Below are positions 61,979 to 64,000 of a stretch of DNA of 64,000 nucleotides, piece after piece. The stretch's first letter is position 1. Each line of letters begins with the position of its first letter. This DNA is from Salegentibacter sp. GTDB lineage: Bacteria; Bacteroidota; Bacteroidia; Flavobacteriales; Flavobacteriaceae. The stretch lies in assembly GCA_017795085.1 (NCBI GenBank), contig CP051246.1, positions 4,342,514 through 4,406,513 of the forward strand, written 5' to 3'. Position numbers and translations under genes: made by a program. The notes beneath the pieces are model-generated. The model was given only the letters and a program-made list of their open reading frames with translations. It ran no database searches and was not told the origin of the DNA.

Positions 61979-62761
61979 ATGCAACAGACTTTAAAAACCG
62001 CTTTACTTCAGGTAGACCTGAAATGGGAAGACCCGCAGACCAACCGTAGTATGTTTTCAAAAGAAATCAAAGCGCTTTCAGAAGATATCGATTTGATTAT
62101 TCTGCCGGAAATGTTCACGACAGGGTTTAGTATGAATGCCGAAGAATTAGCAGAAAAAAACGACGGCTTAAGTCTGCAATGGATGCGGGAAATGGCAAAA
62201 CTTAAAGATGCGGCGCTAACCGGAAGCCTTATTATTACTGAAAATAACAATTACTATAACCGCCTGTTTTTTGTTTTTCCTGATGGCAGTTATAAGAGTT
62301 ATGATAAACGCCACACCTTTACCCTAGCAAAAGAAGATAAAACTTACACGGCGGGAAAAGATCGCTTAATTATTGAATATAAAGGGTGGAAGGTTTGTCC
62401 GTTAATATGTTATGATCTTCGTTTTCCGGTTTTTTCCAGGAATACTGAAGAGTACGATCTTTTAATTTATGTGGCAAATTGGCCGGCAAAACGCGTTGCC
62501 GCCTGGGATACACTTTTAAAAGCCCGCGCCATCGAAAATATGAGTTATTGCATTGGCGTAAACCGTACCGGAAAAGATGGCGATGGTTATGAATATAACG
62601 GGCATACTGCAATCTACGATGTACTTGGGAAAAACCTAACCGGCGAAAATCGGGAAGCACCTTTTGTAACTGAAGTTTTGCTTGAAAAATCCCATATTAA
62701 GGAAAATCGTGAAAAGCTAAAATTTCTACAGGATCGGGATGAGTTTAATCTAACCGAATAG
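61979..62761 (+). CDS. Nitrilase-superfamily omega-amidase (YafV-like)
   Basis: A 260-residue carbon-nitrogen hydrolase. The Glu-Lys-Cys triad is Glu44 (LPEMFTTGF), Lys110 (YDKRHTF) and Cys144 (LICYDLRFP). YafV-type enzymes hydrolyse 2-oxoglutaramate in the methionine salvage and glutamine transaminase cycle. NWPAKRVAAWDTLLKARAIENM (in parts) is characteristic of that subgroup. The last 17 bases overlap the 3' end of the convergent Ig-like gene. Confidence 0.9.
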   Translation: MQQTLKTALLQVDLKWEDPQTNRSMFSKEIKALSEDIDLIILPEMFTTGFSMNAEELAEKNDGLSLQWMREMAKLKDAALTGSLIITENNNYYNRLFFVFPDGSYKSYDKRHTFTLAKEDKTYTAGKDRLIIEYKGWKVCPLICYDLRFPVFSRNTEEYDLLIYVANWPAKRVAAWDTLLKARAIENMSYCIGVNRTGKDGDGYEYNGHTAIYDVLGKNLTGENREAPFVTEVLLEKSHIKENREKLKFLQDRDEFNLTE

Positions 62762-64000
62762 GTTCGTTGATATCCCAATTTGAGCGAACCTCTAGCGTAT
62801 CTTGATAATAACGAACTTCTTCGGGTTGGCGTTTTTCAAGATGATTTCCTGTATCCCATTTGTGATTTTCATTATCATCATAAATCACTCGAACAAGATA
62901 TTTTCCGGGTTTTAAATATTGAAAATTAAAGCGAGTTTTATTCTCTGAAATTTGTTCTGAAATAACTTTGCCCTCAGGGTCGGTTATTTGGACAATTATA
63001 GGAAAGCGGTTCACATTCTGAAAGGTTAATATCAAGTTTCCGTAATCGGAATACGGATTGGTTTTTACGGTTTTGGCGATGGTGTCGTTGGTCTCGCCAA
63101 ACAAATCGGTAAAAGCGCCCGGTAAAGCCTGAATATTATAAGAATTGGCCTCTTTTTTTTCAAAATGCAGGATTACTTCATTTTGCAATGGCCGGAACTC
63201 GGTATTAAAATCTACCATAGCAGAATCGGCGTCGCGAATACTTATCAGATCGTCGTTATGTACTGTTAAGGGTGTTTTTCCGCGGAAAATAAAATCTTGC
63301 TCAAACTCAATACTGCTGCCGGGCTCGGTAGAAATACTTAACGAATCCCGTTCTATATTAGTGATTTCGGTATCTAAAGTATCCCGACGCTTTGGGCTTA
63401 CTACTTCAAAGGCCAGGCTGTCGGTCTCTTCCATTTGATTGTACCATAAATACAGGGTATCGGTTTCAAGATCTTTTGTTATGCGGGTTTTAATATCATT
63501 AGAAGGCGGATTTAGCAAATTAATTTGAATACTGTCAAAATCAGTAGTCCCTTCATAACCAATTAAAATCTGGTTTCCTTTTAAAAGTTTGGGGCGTGGT
63601 TCAGGTTCAAATTTCAGTTTTTCTTTAAACATTGAAATTTCATGATATAGGGAATCTCCCGGCTTTACTTCAATAAAATCTTCTACAAAACCAATTTTTT
63701 CTGATTTTGGGTTGAAATTATAATTAGCATTGTCGTCTTGTACGGCCACCATTTGATAAGTGCCTTCCTTTAAATTTTCCAATTCAAAAGTATGAACACT
63801 GTCTTTGGAATAGGTAACATATCGCGGTGTTTTTTTATATACTGCAGAATCGGAAAATGCGGTGTCTTTTTCATATAAAAAGATAGAAACAATTTCTTCG
63901 GGCTCTTTTAAATAGGCATCACGAATTTTACCGTATACTGAAAGTGAATCCAAATAATCGCCGGTAGAAAATACGTATTTAAAATAGGGCAATTCGTTCC
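62745..64000 (-). CDS. Bacterial Ig-like domain protein, partial (5' end outside window)
   Basis: The minus-strand frame is open to the window edge, so about 418 C-terminal residues are seen. The TTG at 63992 is not a convincing start, because the upstream codons (NEL) continue a conserved stretch (PYFKYVFSTGDYLDSLSVYG). This looks like the Bacteroidota envelope protein with an N-terminal SbsA-type Ig-like domain and several beta-domains, including an SdrD B-like segment (HTFELENLKEGTYQMVAVQDDNAN in parts) and a C-terminal one (YLKPGKYLVRVIYDDNENHKWDTGN in parts). Probably a surface or periplasmic lipoprotein of unknown role. Its end overlaps the amidase gene by 17 bases. Confidence 0.75.
   Translation of the reverse strand, partial: NELPYFKYVFSTGDYLDSLSVYGKIRDAYLKEPEEIVSIFLYEKDTAFSDSAVYKKTPRYVTYSKDSVHTFELENLKEGTYQMVAVQDDNANYNFNPKSEKIGFVEDFIEVKPGDSLYHEISMFKEKLKFEPEPRPKLLKGNQILIGYEGTTDFDSIQINLLNPPSNDIKTRITKDLETDTLYLWYNQMEETDSLAFEVVSPKRRDTLDTEITNIERDSLSISTEPGSSIEFEQDFIFRGKTPLTVHNDDLISIRDADSAMVDFNTEFRPLQNEVILHFEKKEANSYNIQALPGAFTDLFGETNDTIAKTVKTNPYSDYGNLILTFQNVNRFPIIVQITDPEGKVISEQISENKTRFNFQYLKPGKYLVRVIYDDNENHKWDTGNHLEKRQPEEVRYYQDTLEVRSNWDINEPIRLD

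Noticed and set aside
1..64000. tRNA, rRNA, CRISPR arrays, prophage or IS elements
   Set aside because: No cloverleaf-like sequences, regularly spaced repeats, integrase or transposase genes were seen on either strand by reading.

Overview
The window is AT-rich DNA from a Bacteroidota genome, most likely a marine or plant-polymer-degrading Flavobacteriaceae member (Zunongwangia/Salegentibacter/Gramella-like; this placement is an inference). The support is a SusC/SusD pair, lipoprotein and signal-peptide carbohydrate enzymes, TAnnTTTG -7 promoter boxes, weak Shine-Dalgarno sequences, and a flavobacterial housekeeping set (recO next to a TonB receptor, DUF4286, DUF6428, THC0290_0291-type protein). 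No tRNA, rRNA, IS element or CRISPR array was seen.

Region 1 (1-34,120) is a pectin-utilisation locus with a dedicated branched-sugar pathway. It starts inside a DUF5703-type gene, followed by a multidomain PL1 pectate lyase, a GH127 enzyme and a GH105 unsaturated-galacturonyl hydrolase. A promoter and structured leader then precede an operon for D-apiose: an L-fucose-isomerase-fold isomerase, split transketolase A/B, an RbsB/RbsA/RbsC-type ABC importer with a DUF2291 protein, a glycerol-kinase-like FGGY kinase, a clan GH-A secreted glycosidase (apiosidase candidate) and an unknown secreted protein. This content matches the published apiose -> apulose -> apulose-4-P -> DHAP + xylulose-5-P route. 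A second operon holds a RuBisCO-like protein with the RuBisCO catalytic lysines retained, a DUF1537 (OiaK-type) kinase, an Asp/Glu-racemase-fold protein lacking the second catalytic cysteine, a BASS sodium symporter and a DUF3826 protein. A third unit is susC-susD, a small secreted protein, a PL1 lyase and a DUF3826-PL1 fusion.

The promoters of these three units share a 13-base motif (ATRGTRCAGGAYA) placed exactly 20 bases before the -7 box, which suggests one regulator for all three. LacI-type operators flank the susC promoter. The RuBisCO-like operon lacks the known apionate-forming enzymes, so its substrate is open. Aceric acid, a branched acid of rhamnogalacturonan II, is a chemically sensible candidate.

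Region 2 (34,300-64,000) is mostly core genome: a heme-receptor-like TonB protein and recO, gdhA, a decayed THC0290-type gene, a macro-domain/pncB/pncA NAD-salvage cluster, prs, rplY, pth, ribF, an HTTM protein, serS, a TPR protein, DUF4286, rsmA, mgtE, a hydroxyacid dehydrogenase, a DUF6428-arsC pair, an SDR-type protein, aspartokinase, two tandem GNAT genes, fbp, a TerB-like protein, a YagU-like protein, a nitrilase-family amidase, and an Ig-like protein cut by the window end.
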